A DNA stretch of 56,437 bases, from positions 1-56,437 of the forward strand of contig JAFQZZ010000021.1 in the NCBI GenBank assembly GCA_017405645.1, in the 5' to 3' direction. A program made the translations under genes and the position numbers. Below the pieces are notes generated by a model. It did no database searches and was not told the DNA's origin. It saw only the letters and a program-made list of their open reading frames with translations. Shown here piece by piece: positions 1 through 7,403 of the stretch (positions within the stretch are counted from its first letter, which is position 1; each line of letters opens with the position of its first letter). Origin of the DNA: Bacillota bacterium. Its GTDB lineage: Bacteria > Bacillota > Clostridia > Peptostreptococcales > Anaerovoracaceae.

Positions 1-159
1 GAAGCGAAGTCCTTCGAGCCTCCGGAAAGCGTCTACAAATCCGGTTCCGAATGGTATGTCAAGGGACGTACCAAGATCGCCGGTAAGGCAGACACGTCCT
101 GGCAGGCACAGCAGGATGCGAAGAAAAAACAGCAGCAGCAAAACACCACCGGCAACTAA
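1..159 (+). CDS. C-terminal fragment of an unrecognised protein (5' end outside window)
   Basis: An open frame enters from the left edge and stops at TAA 157-159, giving the last 52 residues. The tail is hydrophilic, with the stretch SGSEWYVKGRTKIAG followed by a Lys/Gln-rich end (KKKQQQQ). A strong terminator follows within 35 bases, so this is the 3' end of a real plus-strand transcription unit. I do not recognise the family from this fragment. The low-complexity charged tail would suit the end of a cell-surface or cell-wall protein, but that is only a guess. Confidence 0.6.
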   Translation, partial: EAKSFEPPESVYKSGSEWYVKGRTKIAGKADTSWQAQQDAKKKQQQQNTTGN

Positions 160-192
160 ACCGAATGCTGCAGCTCCGAATAAGCGCAGAAA

Positions 193-221
193 CCCCCGGG
201 ACAAACGTCCCGGGGGTTTTT
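193..221 (+). terminator. Intrinsic terminator
   Basis: A perfect 10-bp GC-rich stem (193-202 with 207-216) with an AAAC loop is followed by five T. It ends the plus-strand gene at 159 and lies downstream of the minus-strand gene ending at 245, so it may stop transcription from both sides. The T-run is on the plus strand only. Confidence 0.9.
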
Positions 222-244
222 AGTACGATGGGCGCAGCCCTTTC

Positions 245-727
245 TTAAATCTCTACCACGTTCACCGGACTGCCGTGGTCTTCGAGCACCTTCACCAGAT
301 CCGTTGCTTTCAGCCAGACCGACGCCGTGTTGTCATTGGGATGGATGCCGATGAGCCCGTCTCCGAATGCAGCATCCAGGTATAAGGTCACTTTCCGCTC
401 CTCGTCGTTCAGGAGACCCAGGGGCGTGACCGCGCCGGGGATCAGTTTCATGATGCTCATCAGGTCATCGGCGGAGGCGAAGGAAAGATTCCGCAGGCCA
501 TGGGCCTTCCGAAATTCTTTCAGGTCCACCCGCTTGTCGCCTTTGACCGTGATTAGATAGTAATTCCGCTTCTTATCGTCCCGGACGAACAGATTTTTGG
601 CGTCGCAGTCGGGATATGGAAGTTCGATCGCGTCCAGCTCTTCCATATTGTACACGGCAGCATGCTCCGTAATTTCATACGGAATGCCGCAGTTCGTCAG
701 GTATTCATAGGTTTCCTGCTTGGTCAT
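245..727 (-). CDS. Prolyl-tRNA deacylase, YbaK/ProX-type editing protein
   Basis: 160 residues, the normal size for stand-alone YbaK/ProX-like trans-editing domains, which hydrolyse mischarged tRNA (Ala-tRNA-Pro in the ProX/PrdX branch). Family features seen are the conserved lysine in DAKNLFVRD (about residue 44), the YYLITVKGDKRVDL strand, the MSIMKLIPGAVTPLGLLND segment and the IGIHPNDNTAS loop. It starts at ATG 727 after a GGAG ribosome site. It is the last gene of the minus-strand operon that begins with the OhrR-type regulator. The deacylase assignment is firm; the exact tRNA substrate is inferred from similarity to the ProX branch. Confidence 0.85.
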   Translation of the reverse strand: MTKQETYEYLTNCGIPYEITEHAAVYNMEELDAIELPYPDCDAKNLFVRDDKKRNYYLITVKGDKRVDLKEFRKAHGLRNLSFASADDLMSIMKLIPGAVTPLGLLNDEERKVTLYLDAAFGDGLIGIHPNDNTASVWLKATDLVKVLEDHGSPVNVVEI

Positions 728-797
728 TTTTTCTCCAGTATTTCGCTCTTAACCTGGCTTTGTCTTCCAGGCTGAAGGTCAGTATTTCTCCCTGTTT

Positions 798-1085
798 TCA
801 CAGGAGTTCAAACTTTTCGAGGACCGTTTCGGCCACATATTCGGATTTCAACTCCCCCAGCCGGGCAAAATGAGGCTCCCGGCAATGACTGGCAAAGGCG
901 TCCGCATCCTTCCACTTTTCCACCAGCAGCAGATCGCCGCTGCCGTCCACAGGGATATAATAGTCGTATTTGATATTGCCTGCTTCATTGCGGCTGGACT
1001 TATCGATGCCTTCCGATGCAATCTTCTCCAGGAAGGCTTCTCTCATTCCGGGTTTGCATTTGTATGTCACATTCAATACGATCAT
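798..1085 (-). CDS. Putative quinol monooxygenase (antibiotic biosynthesis monooxygenase fold)
   Basis: 95 residues matching the small dimeric ABM/YgiN-type fold. It opens with the strand MIVLNVTYKCKPGMREAF, has the central DLLLVEKWKDADAFASHCREPHF helix-strand unit and ends in VLEKFELL. Such proteins oxidise quinols or act in redox and haem handling without a bound cofactor; the substrate here is unknown. AAAGGAGAAGAAC precedes the ATG. It lies 27 bases after the P1 peptidase gene in the same operon as a glutathione peroxidase, which fits a redox-stress role (inference). Confidence 0.75.
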   Translation of the reverse strand: MIVLNVTYKCKPGMREAFLEKIASEGIDKSSRNEAGNIKYDYYIPVDGSGDLLLVEKWKDADAFASHCREPHFARLGELKSEYVAETVLEKFELL

Positions 1086-1112
1086 GTTCTTCTCCTTTGT
1101 TATGATTCTCCG

Positions 1113-2084
1113 TCACCATTTCAGGTCTTTGGCGGCAATGTAGCCGTAAGCCGTTTCAGCGCTTTGGACCGCCCGCAGGATCGCCTCGCTCAGGACCTCG
1201 GCCGCCAGTGTGCCGACCAGGTCCTGGTCTGCGCTGACCTCCCCCACGGACAGGGCGTAAATGCTGTCCCCGTCGGCAGAAGTATGGACCGGCCGGATCG
1301 ACCGGGCGTATCCGTTATGGGCCATGCCCGCGATCTTGCACAGCTGGGATTTCGTGTAAGCCGCGTTGGTGATAATGGCCCCGAGGGTCGTGTTCTCTAC
1401 GTATTTGTTTTCATGGACGTCGATGTTCCCCTTCATCAGCTCCACGCTGTCCCGGAAGCCCTTTCCGTCCGGCGTCCGCAGTCCGGCCACCTTCCGGCCT
1501 GTTTTCCAGTCGTAGATATCGCCCAGTGCGTTGACCGCCGCGACGGCTCCGATCTGAAGCGGGCCGATCTGGACGCTGTAACTGCCGATCCCCGATTTCA
1601 TGCAGGTCTCCATGCCGCCCAGTTTTCCCACCGTAGCGCCGCAGCCGGCGCCGTAGTTCCCGTCTTTATAGTTCGGCGCTTCCATGGCGTTTCTGGCGGC
1701 TTCATAGCCCATCGCCCGGTCCGGCCGGACGGTCTTGTCTCCCACTGTCAGGTCAAAAAGATCGGACTGCACCACCAAGGGCACCTTGGTGACGCTGACA
1801 TCGTACCCGATGTCATGCTCCTCCAGATAATCCATCACGCCGCTCGCCGCATCGAGTCCGAAAGCGCTGCCGCCGGCCAGGACCACCGCATGGATGGCAT
1901 GGGCAGCCGTGAGCGGATCCAGAAGCCGGCTGTCCCGGGACGCCGGTCCCCCGCCTCTCACGTCCAGCCCTGCGGACATTCCCTTTTCACAGATCAGAAC
2001 CGTGCAGCCGGTCCCCGCGGCGCTGTTTTCCGCCTGACCGATACGGATCCCCTCTATCTGATTGATCGAAATCACTTTTTCCAT
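1113..2084 (-). CDS. P1 family peptidase (S58, DmpA/NylC-like self-processing aminopeptidase)
   Basis: 323 residues from ATG 2084, chosen because GGAAAGGA lies 7 bases upstream; the longer frame to 2108 has no ribosome site. The family are N-terminal nucleophile hydrolases that cut themselves into alpha and beta chains. The expected cleavage motif is ENTTLGAIITNAA, where cutting after Asn231 would free Thr232 as the nucleophile. Other family features are the Gly-rich GGGPASRDSRLLDP segment, LAGGSAFGLDAASGV and GAGCGATVGK. The substrate (small peptides or cyclic amides) cannot be told from sequence. It sits between the CDF exporter and the monooxygenase-like gene. Confidence 0.88.
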   Translation of the reverse strand: MEKVISINQIEGIRIGQAENSAAGTGCTVLICEKGMSAGLDVRGGGPASRDSRLLDPLTAAHAIHAVVLAGGSAFGLDAASGVMDYLEEHDIGYDVSVTKVPLVVQSDLFDLTVGDKTVRPDRAMGYEAARNAMEAPNYKDGNYGAGCGATVGKLGGMETCMKSGIGSYSVQIGPLQIGAVAAVNALGDIYDWKTGRKVAGLRTPDGKGFRDSVELMKGNIDVHENKYVENTTLGAIITNAAYTKSQLCKIAGMAHNGYARSIRPVHTSADGDSIYALSVGEVSADQDLVGTLAAEVLSEAILRAVQSAETAYGYIAAKDLKW

Positions 2085-2122
2085 TGCATTTTCCTTTCCG
2101 GTAAACAAGTCCCTAATTGATG

Positions 2123-3274
2123 CTATTCTTCGGAAAAATCCGTGTCCATGGCGACCTGAAGCGTATAATCCGGAAATGCTTTCTGCACATCCGATACGAC
2201 CTCCGAGTAAAGGGCCCTGCGGTCCCCGGCGTCGAAGCTGATCACCACGTCGAACCGCATGGTTTTCTCTTCTTTGTTCAGGTAGAATCCGTGTATCTGC
2301 TTCACGTGCGGATGGGCGCAGACGATCTCCCTCACCTTCTTCTGCGTTTCGATGATCTCCTCGTCCTTCGTATTGACCGAATACACTCCGATGGCGGTCA
2401 GAACCACCCGGTGCTGCTGGTAAACGGCCATCTGGATGCTTCGGATCAGCGGATCCAGCTGATCTGCCGAATAGGTGTCCGGCACTTCAATGTGGATGGA
2501 GCCGTTCCATTTATCTGGCCCGTAGTTGTTCAGGACCAGGTCGTAGGCCCCCTGCACGCCCGGGAATCCCTTGACCGTCTGCTTGATGCCGTTCACCAGG
2601 TCCGGATCGTTCCGCTCACCCAGGATCTGTGAAATGGTACCCCTCAGCATATCGACCCCTGCCTTGATGATGACAAGGGAAATGACGGCGCCGAGCCATG
2701 CCTCCAGAGACACGCCGAAAGCCAGGAAAATGATCGCCGCGGCAAGGGTGGAGGCGGAAATGATGGAATCCAGCTTTGCGTCTTCCCCGGAGTTGATCAG
2801 GGAATCCGAATTCACCTTTACGCCCACGCTTTTGACATAGTGCCCCAGCACGATCTTGACCACTACCGCCACCGCTACGATGATCAGGGACACGGTGTTA
2901 TAGTCCGGCATTTCCGGATGGACGATCTTCTTCACGGACTCCACAAAGGAGGTGATGCCGGCGTACAATACGATCACCGAGATGACCATCGCGCTCAGGT
3001 ATTCGATGCGCCCATAGCCGAAGGGATGCTTCTTGTCCGGCTCCTTGCCGGCCAGTTTCGTCCCCACGATGGTGATCAGGGAGCTGCCTGCGTCGGAGAT
3101 GTTGTTGACCGCGTCCAGCACGATGGCGATGGAGTTGGTCATCAGGCCGATCACGGCCTTAAATGCGGCAAGAAACACATTGGCGATGATCCCGATGATG
3201 CTTGTCCGGATAATTGTTTTCTCACGGGAGATCTCTTTCCCGTTTATTCTCTCCATTTCATTCATACTGCTCAT
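2123..3274 (-). CDS. Cation diffusion facilitator family metal exporter, manganese-type metal site
   Basis: 383 residues: about six membrane helices (roughly residues 20-215) and a long cytosolic C-terminal domain with two ferredoxin-like repeats. CDF proteins export divalent metal in exchange for protons. The metal site is NNISD in helix 2 (NxxxD) and DAKLD in helix 5 (DxxxD). Zinc exporters have HxxxD in helix 5, whereas DxxxD is described for manganese CDFs such as MntE, so Mn(II) (or Fe(II)) export is more likely than Zn. GGAGG precedes ATG 3274. It lies 15 bases after the peroxidase gene, consistent with co-expression under peroxide stress. Confidence 0.88.
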   Translation of the reverse strand: MSSMNEMERINGKEISREKTIIRTSIIGIIANVFLAAFKAVIGLMTNSIAIVLDAVNNISDAGSSLITIVGTKLAGKEPDKKHPFGYGRIEYLSAMVISVIVLYAGITSFVESVKKIVHPEMPDYNTVSLIIVAVAVVVKIVLGHYVKSVGVKVNSDSLINSGEDAKLDSIISASTLAAAIIFLAFGVSLEAWLGAVISLVIIKAGVDMLRGTISQILGERNDPDLVNGIKQTVKGFPGVQGAYDLVLNNYGPDKWNGSIHIEVPDTYSADQLDPLIRSIQMAVYQQHRVVLTAIGVYSVNTKDEEIIETQKKVREIVCAHPHVKQIHGFYLNKEEKTMRFDVVISFDAGDRRALYSEVVSDVQKAFPDYTLQVAMDTDFSEE

Positions 3275-3289
3275 ATGAAAACCTCCTTT

Positions 3290-3835
3290 TTACAGTGCAG
3301 CGATGACCGCTTCCCGGACCGTCTTCATGTCAGCGGTGGGCTCAAACCGCGCAATGACCCTTCCTTCACGATCGACAAGGAACTTGGTGAAATTCCATTT
3401 GATATAGGCTTTTTCGCCGAACGCCTTGTTGTTCCTGTCGGCGAACTTGTTCAGCGCCGCGCTTTTCAGGCCCTTGCCGAACCCTTCAAAAGGCTTCTCC
3501 GCGGCGAGGAACGCATACAGGGGATCCGCTGTTTCTCCGTTCACATCGATCTTGCTGAACTGGGGAAACTCCGTGCCGAACTTCAGTGTGCAGAATTCAT
3601 GGATCTCGTCATCACTTCCGGGGGCCTGGTTCGCAAACTGGTTGCAGGGAAAATCCAGGATCTCAAAACCCCGGTCCCTCAGTTCTTTATACATGGCCTC
3701 CAGGGGCTCATAATGCGGGGTAAAGCCGCAGCCGGTCGCAGTGTTCACAATCAGCAGGACCTTTCCCTGATACTCCGACAGGCTGACGTCATTGCCCTGC
3801 CGGTCCTTTACCGTATAATCATAAACAGTTTTCAT
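3290..3835 (-). CDS. Glutathione peroxidase family thiol peroxidase
   Basis: 181 residues. The peroxidatic Cys is in TATGCGFT (about residue 34), with the conserved Gln in FPCNQF and Trp in KWNFTKFLVD completing the active site. The residue is Cys, not selenocysteine, and bacterial members of this type usually use thioredoxin rather than glutathione. Start at ATG 3835 because AAGGAG sits 7 bases upstream; an ATG two codons earlier is too close to it. The gene follows the OhrR-type regulator by 20 bases, so it is probably induced by organic hydroperoxide. Confidence 0.92.
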   Translation of the reverse strand: MKTVYDYTVKDRQGNDVSLSEYQGKVLLIVNTATGCGFTPHYEPLEAMYKELRDRGFEILDFPCNQFANQAPGSDDEIHEFCTLKFGTEFPQFSKIDVNGETADPLYAFLAAEKPFEGFGKGLKSAALNKFADRNNKAFGEKAYIKWNFTKFLVDREGRVIARFEPTADMKTVREAVIAAL

Positions 3836-3855
3836 TATCATTCTCCTTCCGCATG

Positions 3856-4305
3856 TTACTTCTTTTCATATCCCCGGTTTTCCAGCAGCTCATACAGCAG
3901 CCCGTACAGCTGCTGTGACTTTTCGGCCGGCAGGCCGAGACAGTCCCCGACTTTCTGCGGAATGTCTTTAACTTTTTCCTGCAGCGCCCTGCCCTCATCT
4001 GTCAGCGTGATCTCCACCACGCGGTCGTCCTCACGGGATCTGTGTCTTTCAACATATCCGGCCTGTTCCATCTTCTTCAAAAGAGGGGACAGCGTCCCGT
4101 TATCCAGCATCAGCTTTTCACCGATCTCCGTTACCGAAACTCCATCCTTTTCCCACAGCACCAGAAAGACGATGTACTGCGTATAGGTCAGCCCCAACGG
4201 CTTCAGCCAGGGTGTATAGAGACCGGTCACGTTCCTTGCTGCGGCATAGAGCGGAAAGCACAGTTGGTTGGCCAGCTTCATTGATTCATAATTATTATAT
4301 TCCAT
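3856..4305 (-). CDS. ohrR: MarR family regulator, OhrR-type organic peroxide sensor
   Basis: 149 residues with a MarR winged helix. The N-terminal block LANQLCFPLYAAARNVT carries the single redox-sensing Cys at residue 16, in the position of Cys15 of Bacillus OhrR, and the Tyr pair in LGLTYTQYIVFLVLWE is also conserved. OhrR represses a peroxide-detoxifying gene until its Cys is oxidised. The usual partner ohr is not next to it; a glutathione peroxidase follows instead. The gene heads the operon and its promoter carries a 15-bp palindrome over the start site, pointing to autoregulation. Family certain, sensing role strongly suggested. Confidence 0.88.
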   Translation of the reverse strand: MEYNNYESMKLANQLCFPLYAAARNVTGLYTPWLKPLGLTYTQYIVFLVLWEKDGVSVTEIGEKLMLDNGTLSPLLKKMEQAGYVERHRSREDDRVVEITLTDEGRALQEKVKDIPQKVGDCLGLPAEKSQQLYGLLYELLENRGYEKK

Positions 4306-4322
4306 CGCTTCTCCTCTCTTTA

Positions 4323-4337
4323 TATTTGATGCAAATA
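4323..4337 (-). promoter_or_regulatory. Likely OhrR operator
   Basis: A perfect inverted repeat, TATTTG-ATG-CAAATA, lies immediately downstream of the -10 of the ohrR promoter and covers the expected start site. Its size and AT-rich arms suit a MarR/OhrR dimer. No copy was noticed elsewhere in the window. Confidence 0.65.
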
Positions 4338-4338
4338 G

Positions 4339-4367
4339 ATTTTATCAAACATATTTTCTTCTGTCAA
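4339..4367 (-). promoter_or_regulatory. Sigma-A promoter of the ohrR operon
   Basis: TTGACA (4362-4367, read on the minus strand), a 17-base spacer and TAAAAT (4339-4344). It lies between the terminator of the upstream operon and ohrR and would drive genes down to 245. Confidence 0.85.
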
Positions 4368-4392
4368 GCCCTTCCGATACTGATCGCAGCAT

Positions 4393-4422
4393 AAAAAAAC
4401 GCCTCCTCCGAAGAAGAGACGC
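4393..4422 (-). terminator. Intrinsic terminator of the TetR-headed operon
   Basis: Read on the minus strand, a 10-bp stem (with G-U pairs) capped by a UUCG tetraloop (4399-4422) is followed by seven T. It lies 55 bases after the flavodoxin stop codon and just before the ohrR promoter. Confidence 0.85.
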
Positions 4423-4476
4423 TTATATTTGCATATTGGACTTGATACAGACGGTTCTTTTTGGATCATTGTGACG

Positions 4477-4995
4477 CTATAAAATATCCAATATCTGATC
4501 AATAAAAGACTTATCCGTCCAGTCACATTTGCCATTCCCCGCTTCCATCAAAGCTTTTTCCCAGACTTCCCATTCTTCCGGGTTTTTCTTCGCTATGCTT
4601 TTTTGCAGCATCCTGCAAAGATTCCGGTCGACAAAAGTCATGGCGTCCATATCAAAAGCTCCTCTGCAATAAAAACAGGGCAGATCCGCCAGAGAGTCTT
4701 TCATGTTGCGGGCAACAAGCTCATCAAACGCCTTTTCATCATAAGGAGATGCTCCGACACAGAAAACGACCACCTTTTTCCCTTCAAACTGACTGATATT
4801 CTTCTTCAAAAAGGAAAGGCCGGAAATACCGGAGGCGTATACACCGCCGCCAAATATGATCGTATCATATTGTTTGATGTCTTCCATTTTTGCCTTATCG
4901 ATTTCCATACAGTCGAATCCGGTTTCCCCGGCGATCCATCCTGCATACTGTTTGGTTGCTCCATATTTTGATTTGTATAAAACGATTCCGCTCAT
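4477..4995 (-). CDS. Flavodoxin-domain protein
   Basis: 172 residues from ATG 4995; the GTG-started longer form overlaps its own ribosome site. The fold begins with the FMN phosphate loop IVLYKSKYGATKQYA and continues with DTIIFGGGVYASGISGL and VVVFCVGASPYDEKAF, typical of the long flavodoxin-like proteins related to HemG and sulfite-reductase flavodoxin domains. It probably carries electrons using FMN in the cytoplasm; the partner is unknown. It is the last gene of the operon running down from the TetR regulator, 49 bases after the tandem GNAT gene. Confidence 0.82.
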   Translation of the reverse strand: MSGIVLYKSKYGATKQYAGWIAGETGFDCMEIDKAKMEDIKQYDTIIFGGGVYASGISGLSFLKKNISQFEGKKVVVFCVGASPYDEKAFDELVARNMKDSLADLPCFYCRGAFDMDAMTFVDRNLCRMLQKSIAKKNPEEWEVWEKALMEAGNGKCDWTDKSFIDQILDIL

Positions 4996-5044
4996 TTCTC
5001 TTTTCCTCTGTCTCTCCTTCACATGTCTGTTATTCCTGATCCGA

Positions 5045-6223
5045 TCATCCGAAAATCTGCCCAGGCAGTTTTAGCTTTACTTTCGGCGGAAATCCCTTGT
5101 CGAATTCTTCCACATCCGCGTCTTCCACGTAATACCCCTGCGGCGTCTGATACACCCCGGTCACGTCATCCAGATAGCCCGGGACCAGTTCTTTGCAGAG
5201 GAAGAAGGAGTCGTCCGCATCTTCCGGCAGGTCGTGGTAGCGGATGCCGAACTCTCTGGCATAATCAAACCCGCTTTTGCCGTAAAAATCGATGTTTCCC
5301 TCGAAAAGGACCGCTCCGAATCCCATCTCTGCCGCCTTCTCCAGGGAATGATCCAGCAACGCTTTCCCATATCCCTGGCGCTTCAGGTCCGGCGTGATCC
5401 CGATGGGTCCCATGGTCAGGACCGGGATCGGCCTTCCGTCGTCCCCTTCAACGACGGTTTTCATGAACATGTTCTGTCCGATCAGGCGCCCGTCCTTCTC
5501 CATGACAAAGTCCAGTTCCTTCACGAAGGCCGGGTCATCCCGGAGCACATGGATCACATAGTGCTCGCTGCATCCCGGCCGGTAAACGTTCCAGAAGGCT
5601 TCCCGGACCAGATTTTCCACCGGCCGGCGGTCCTCTGTCTTTTCCGGCCGTATCGTATATCCATCCGGGTCCATGGTTTTTCCTCCGTTCCACTCTTCCC
5701 GGGTCAGGCTGCTGACGTAGCCCGTCCGCTTTTCCTTTAGCAGCGGCACATCCACATCTTCCGATTTCCATTGATACCGGAACCCGCACTTTTCCTGGAC
5801 GCGCCTGGATTTGGCATTGCCTTCGTAATACGCGATCCAGACTTTCGTCATACCGATATCCTCAAAGGCATGGCGCAGCATCTCCGCTGCGGCTTCCGGC
5901 ATGATCCCCCGGCCCCAGAACGGTTTTCCGATCCAGTAACCCATCTCGCATTCGTCCTCCCGGTCTGTCAGATCCGTATGCCCCTTCAGCTTCAGCGAAA
6001 TCGCCCCGATGGCCTTCCCGTCCGTTTTCAGGCAGACGGCGTAGGTCTCTTCCCCGCTCAGGACATCCCGGATCACCTCCCGGCTCTCTTCCACGCTGTT
6101 GTGCGCCGGCCAGCCCGCGATCGGACCCACGTCCGGGTCTTTGGCATATTCAAATAAACTCTCTGCGTCCCTCTCTTCCCAGGGCCGCAGGATCAGTCTC
6201 TGTGTTATTAAATTCTTTTCCAT
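5045..6223 (-). CDS. Tandem GNAT acetyltransferase (RimJ/RimL-like domain fused to a second GNAT domain)
   Basis: 392 residues in two acetyl-CoA-dependent N-acetyltransferase domains. Residues 1-178 are RimJ/RimL-like (TQRLILRPWEERDAE, YWIGKPFWGRGIMPEA as the acetyl-CoA loop, NAKSRRVQEKCGF). Residues 188-392 form a second, YhbS-like GNAT (EKTEDRRPVENLVREAFW, VLTMGPIGITPDLKRQGYGKALL). The joint GGKTMDPDG contains an in-frame ATG at 5674 with GGAGG 7 bases upstream, so the C-terminal domain may also be made alone (209 residues). Six bases separate this gene from the radical SAM gene upstream. Substrates unknown. Confidence 0.87.
   Translation of the reverse strand: MEKNLITQRLILRPWEERDAESLFEYAKDPDVGPIAGWPAHNSVEESREVIRDVLSGEETYAVCLKTDGKAIGAISLKLKGHTDLTDREDECEMGYWIGKPFWGRGIMPEAAAEMLRHAFEDIGMTKVWIAYYEGNAKSRRVQEKCGFRYQWKSEDVDVPLLKEKRTGYVSSLTREEWNGGKTMDPDGYTIRPEKTEDRRPVENLVREAFWNVYRPGCSEHYVIHVLRDDPAFVKELDFVMEKDGRLIGQNMFMKTVVEGDDGRPIPVLTMGPIGITPDLKRQGYGKALLDHSLEKAAEMGFGAVLFEGNIDFYGKSGFDYAREFGIRYHDLPEDADDSFFLCKELVPGYLDDVTGVYQTPQGYYVEDADVEEFDKGFPPKVKLKLPGQIFG
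5672..5686 (-). promoter_or_regulatory. Internal ribosome binding site and ATG at the GNAT domain junction
   Basis: GGAGGAAAAACC-ATG in frame with the fusion: GGAGG (minus strand of 5682-5686, within TCCTCC 5681-5686), ATG at 5672-5674. It is as good as the sites in front of separate genes here and marks a recent fusion or a dual-product gene. Confidence 0.6.
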
Positions 6224-6229
6224 TAATTC

Positions 6230-7324
6230 TTACCCCCTCAGCAAAGCTTTCACCTGTTCCCGCTTTTCATAAAGCACGCAGCCGCCGTCATGACCCTCCG
6301 TCAGGAGATTTCCGTTTCGGAGAGCAGCAAACAGAGGCGAATGCATGGCCTCTTTCAGGGAAAGCTCCCGAAGGTTCACATCCGAAAAAGGGGAAAAGGG
6401 ACAGGGTTCCGCTCCCCCGTAAGGATTGATGTGGAAGAAGCCTCTGCCGGCAGCCACGCAGCCTCCGGAGCTCTTTTCGTCCCCGGGGAAGGAGATGAAC
6501 ACCATTTCGGGCATTCCCTTCCGCAGCCGTCCGACTTCACCCTGAAGGTATTCCCGTTCCGCATTTCCCGGTGCCAGTTCGCTGCTCTCCGCCGTCACCG
6601 GCACGTATTCCACGAACACCACCGCACGGCATCCCCGGCGGGCAAGTTTCTTCAGGAATGTATCCGACGTGACTTCCCGCAGATTCTCCGTCGTTACCGT
6701 CACCGACGCCCCGAACGCCAGTCCCCGGGCCTGCAGTTTTTCCATGTTTGACATCAGCCGGTCGTAGATCCCTTCTCCTCTTCGAAGGTCGGTGACCTCC
6801 CGCTCCCCTTCGATGCTTAAAACCGGGATCAGATTGGGACACCTTTCGAACAGGCTCAGGTACTTTTCATCCAGAAAAGTACCGTTGGTAAATACCGGGA
6901 ACAGGATGTTCGCGTTCTGTCCCGCAGCTTCGATCACGTCCAGCCGCAGCATGGGCTCTCCCCCGGCCAGGAGGATGAAGCTGATTCCCAGTTCCTCCGC
7001 CTCGCCGAAGATCCGCAGCCACTCTTCTTTGCCCAGAGGCAGGACGTTTTCCTGCTCCGGCAGCATATTGCACGCTGCATAACACCCCGCGCAGTTCAGG
7101 TTACACTCGGCGGTGATGCTGGCGATCAGGAACGGCGGGATATGCTCTCCTTCTGCCTCCGCCTTTTTCCGCTTCACGGAAGCAGACTTGCTGGCCGCGG
7201 CAAACCGCAGCAGGAAAGCGCTTTTCTTCGGATCCTTCAGCGTCGCCTTCAGGGCGTCCGAAACAAAGCGCTCCACGCCTTTCGTCATGTATTCCTGTAA
7301 GTCCAATCCTTCTCTCTTATTCAT
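6230..7324 (-). CDS. Radical SAM protein with SPASM-like C-terminal cysteines
   Basis: 364 residues. The radical SAM cluster motif CNLNCAGC is at about residues 74-81, followed by the GGEPMLR SAM-binding segment (about 121-127). The C-terminal third holds further cysteines (GGCVAAGRGF, EPCPFSPF, GGCVLYEKR) like a SPASM/twitch auxiliary cluster domain. It should use a 4Fe-4S cluster and SAM to start radical chemistry; such proteins often modify peptides or proteins, but no precursor peptide is visible beside it. N-terminal 65 residues are helical and unrecognised. It is followed after 6 bases by the tandem GNAT, suggesting a joint pathway. Confidence 0.85.
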   Translation of the reverse strand: MNKREGLDLQEYMTKGVERFVSDALKATLKDPKKSAFLLRFAAASKSASVKRKKAEAEGEHIPPFLIASITAECNLNCAGCYAACNMLPEQENVLPLGKEEWLRIFGEAEELGISFILLAGGEPMLRLDVIEAAGQNANILFPVFTNGTFLDEKYLSLFERCPNLIPVLSIEGEREVTDLRRGEGIYDRLMSNMEKLQARGLAFGASVTVTTENLREVTSDTFLKKLARRGCRAVVFVEYVPVTAESSELAPGNAEREYLQGEVGRLRKGMPEMVFISFPGDEKSSGGCVAAGRGFFHINPYGGAEPCPFSPFSDVNLRELSLKEAMHSPLFAALRNGNLLTEGHDGGCVLYEKREQVKALLRG

Positions 7325-7403
7325 TCCGACAGATTCCCTGTTTTCTTACACAATAATCATCTGATGAAACTTTCACACTAAATACGGCATTTGTCAACTC
7401 GTT

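Noticed and set aside
3290..3835. Selenocysteine glutathione peroxidase
   Set aside because: The active-site codon encodes Cys (TGCGFT); no UGA codon or SECIS-like need.
7374..7403. TTGACA (7392-7397, minus strand) as a promoter for the radical SAM gene
   Set aside because: No acceptable -10 at 16-18 bases; the hexamer lies just after the Ere-family gene and is more likely chance.
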